This document shows positions 63,422 through 64,000 of a DNA stretch of 64,000 nt, piece by piece (position 1 is the stretch's first letter; each line of letters opens with the position of its first letter). This DNA is from Diprion similis (lineage: Eukaryota; Arthropoda; Insecta; Hymenoptera; Diprionidae), in contig NC_060110.1 of the NCBI RefSeq assembly GCF_021155765.1, positions 15,336,001 through 15,400,000 on the forward strand, written 5' to 3'. The notes under the pieces are model-generated. The model had not been told where the DNA came from, did no database searches, and saw only the letters and a program-made list of their open reading frames with translations. The position numbers and the translations under genes are program-made.

Positions 63422-64000
63422 CTTAAGGCCCCGCTGACCTGGCATGTCATATATATATTTCGTGACGTCAGAAGCGGGGAAATTTGGTGAAAACGCCTAT
63501 ACGAATCCTGCGATAACGAGAGTATGAATATTACTCGGAAATATTTTAAATCGTAGCTTGAATAATAGTGTACGTGTGAATCTCAGTCACTGCTCAGGCA
63601 AATCGCTGATAATGTTTATAATAAAGAATGATGAAGTGAATAAAATCACGCGACAACAAACATGGCCGATCGGAGCTACCGCATGTTGAATATTCACTGA
63701 TTGCACTGTTCCACAATTTCTTTCACCCTCGCCAGGGAGATTCACACGTACAAAAGCACACACGTTATCCGGGAAAATTTATACTATTAGTTATTTCTTT
63801 GTAAACATGGCTCGATTCGTATACGCGTTTTTCATGTGACAGCAGCCCGTTTATGGTCCACTAGAAGTATGTTCCGATCTGTAACTGACATCATTGGTTG
63901 GATCTAACAGAACAAGCCAATGAAATCAGCGGCCTTAGTTCACCGTTCAACGTTCAGAGGCGCTGCACGTATTTATGACGTCACGATTTGATATTTTCAA
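63422..64000. promoter_or_regulatory. Sulfotransferase upstream region with two CRE palindromes
   Basis: TGACGTCA, the full CREB/ATF palindrome, occurs at 63463-63470 and 63976-63983. The first lies 42 bp before the sulfotransferase start codon and next to an AT run at 63448-63458. The stretch is otherwise non-coding, and the promoter of a divergent neighbour beyond the window may begin here. Binding is inferred from motif identity only. Confidence 0.4.

Overview
This is a nuclear genome segment of an insect. It is AT-rich, with spliceosomal introns of mostly 80-1500 bp, abundant microsatellites, and proteins closest to insect orthologues (EEIG1/FAM102, Rsu1/icarus, NEMP). A hymenopteran, possibly a sawfly, would fit, but the sequence alone does not fix the order.

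Layout. Positions 1-34836 hold no convincing protein gene: AT-rich, microsatellite-rich DNA, a candidate TATA/Inr promoter near 7.3 kb and a decayed reverse-transcriptase fragment near 28 kb. The right half is gene-dense. In order: (1) EEIG1/FAM102, + strand, 34837-41806, lacking its N-terminal exon; (2) Ras suppressor 1 (icarus), +, 45308-47614, complete; (3) an unrecognised coiled-coil protein, +, 48522-49993; (4) NEMP, a nuclear-envelope membrane protein, -, 50536-53211, convergent with (3); (5) a multi-exon non-protein-like transcription unit, +, about 53478-58040, divergent from NEMP; (6) a Golgi carbohydrate sulfotransferase, -, 58510-63421, convergent with (5).

The most interesting locus is unit (5). 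It has about twelve exons, mostly 26-71 nt, and every one of its eleven introns carries a box C/D snoRNA-like element whose D box ends 66-81 nt before the 3' splice site. Guide sequences identify homologues of U30, U31 (two), U27 (two) and snR38 (two), plus three related RNAs aimed at 18S rRNA and one orphan. This is the architecture of a UHG-type snoRNA host gene, in which introns rather than exons carry the product. The duplicated guides suggest growth by intron-exon duplication.

The genes are not an operon and share no evident pathway. EEIG1 and Rsu1 are signalling/adhesion proteins, NEMP acts at the nuclear envelope, the host gene serves ribosome biogenesis, and the sulfotransferase modifies glycans in the Golgi. 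The functional couplings visible in the DNA are the shared NEMP/host-gene promoter interval and the two convergent 3' ends. Exon borders come from reading frame, splice consensus and remembered family sequences; rRNA site numbers use human numbering from memory.
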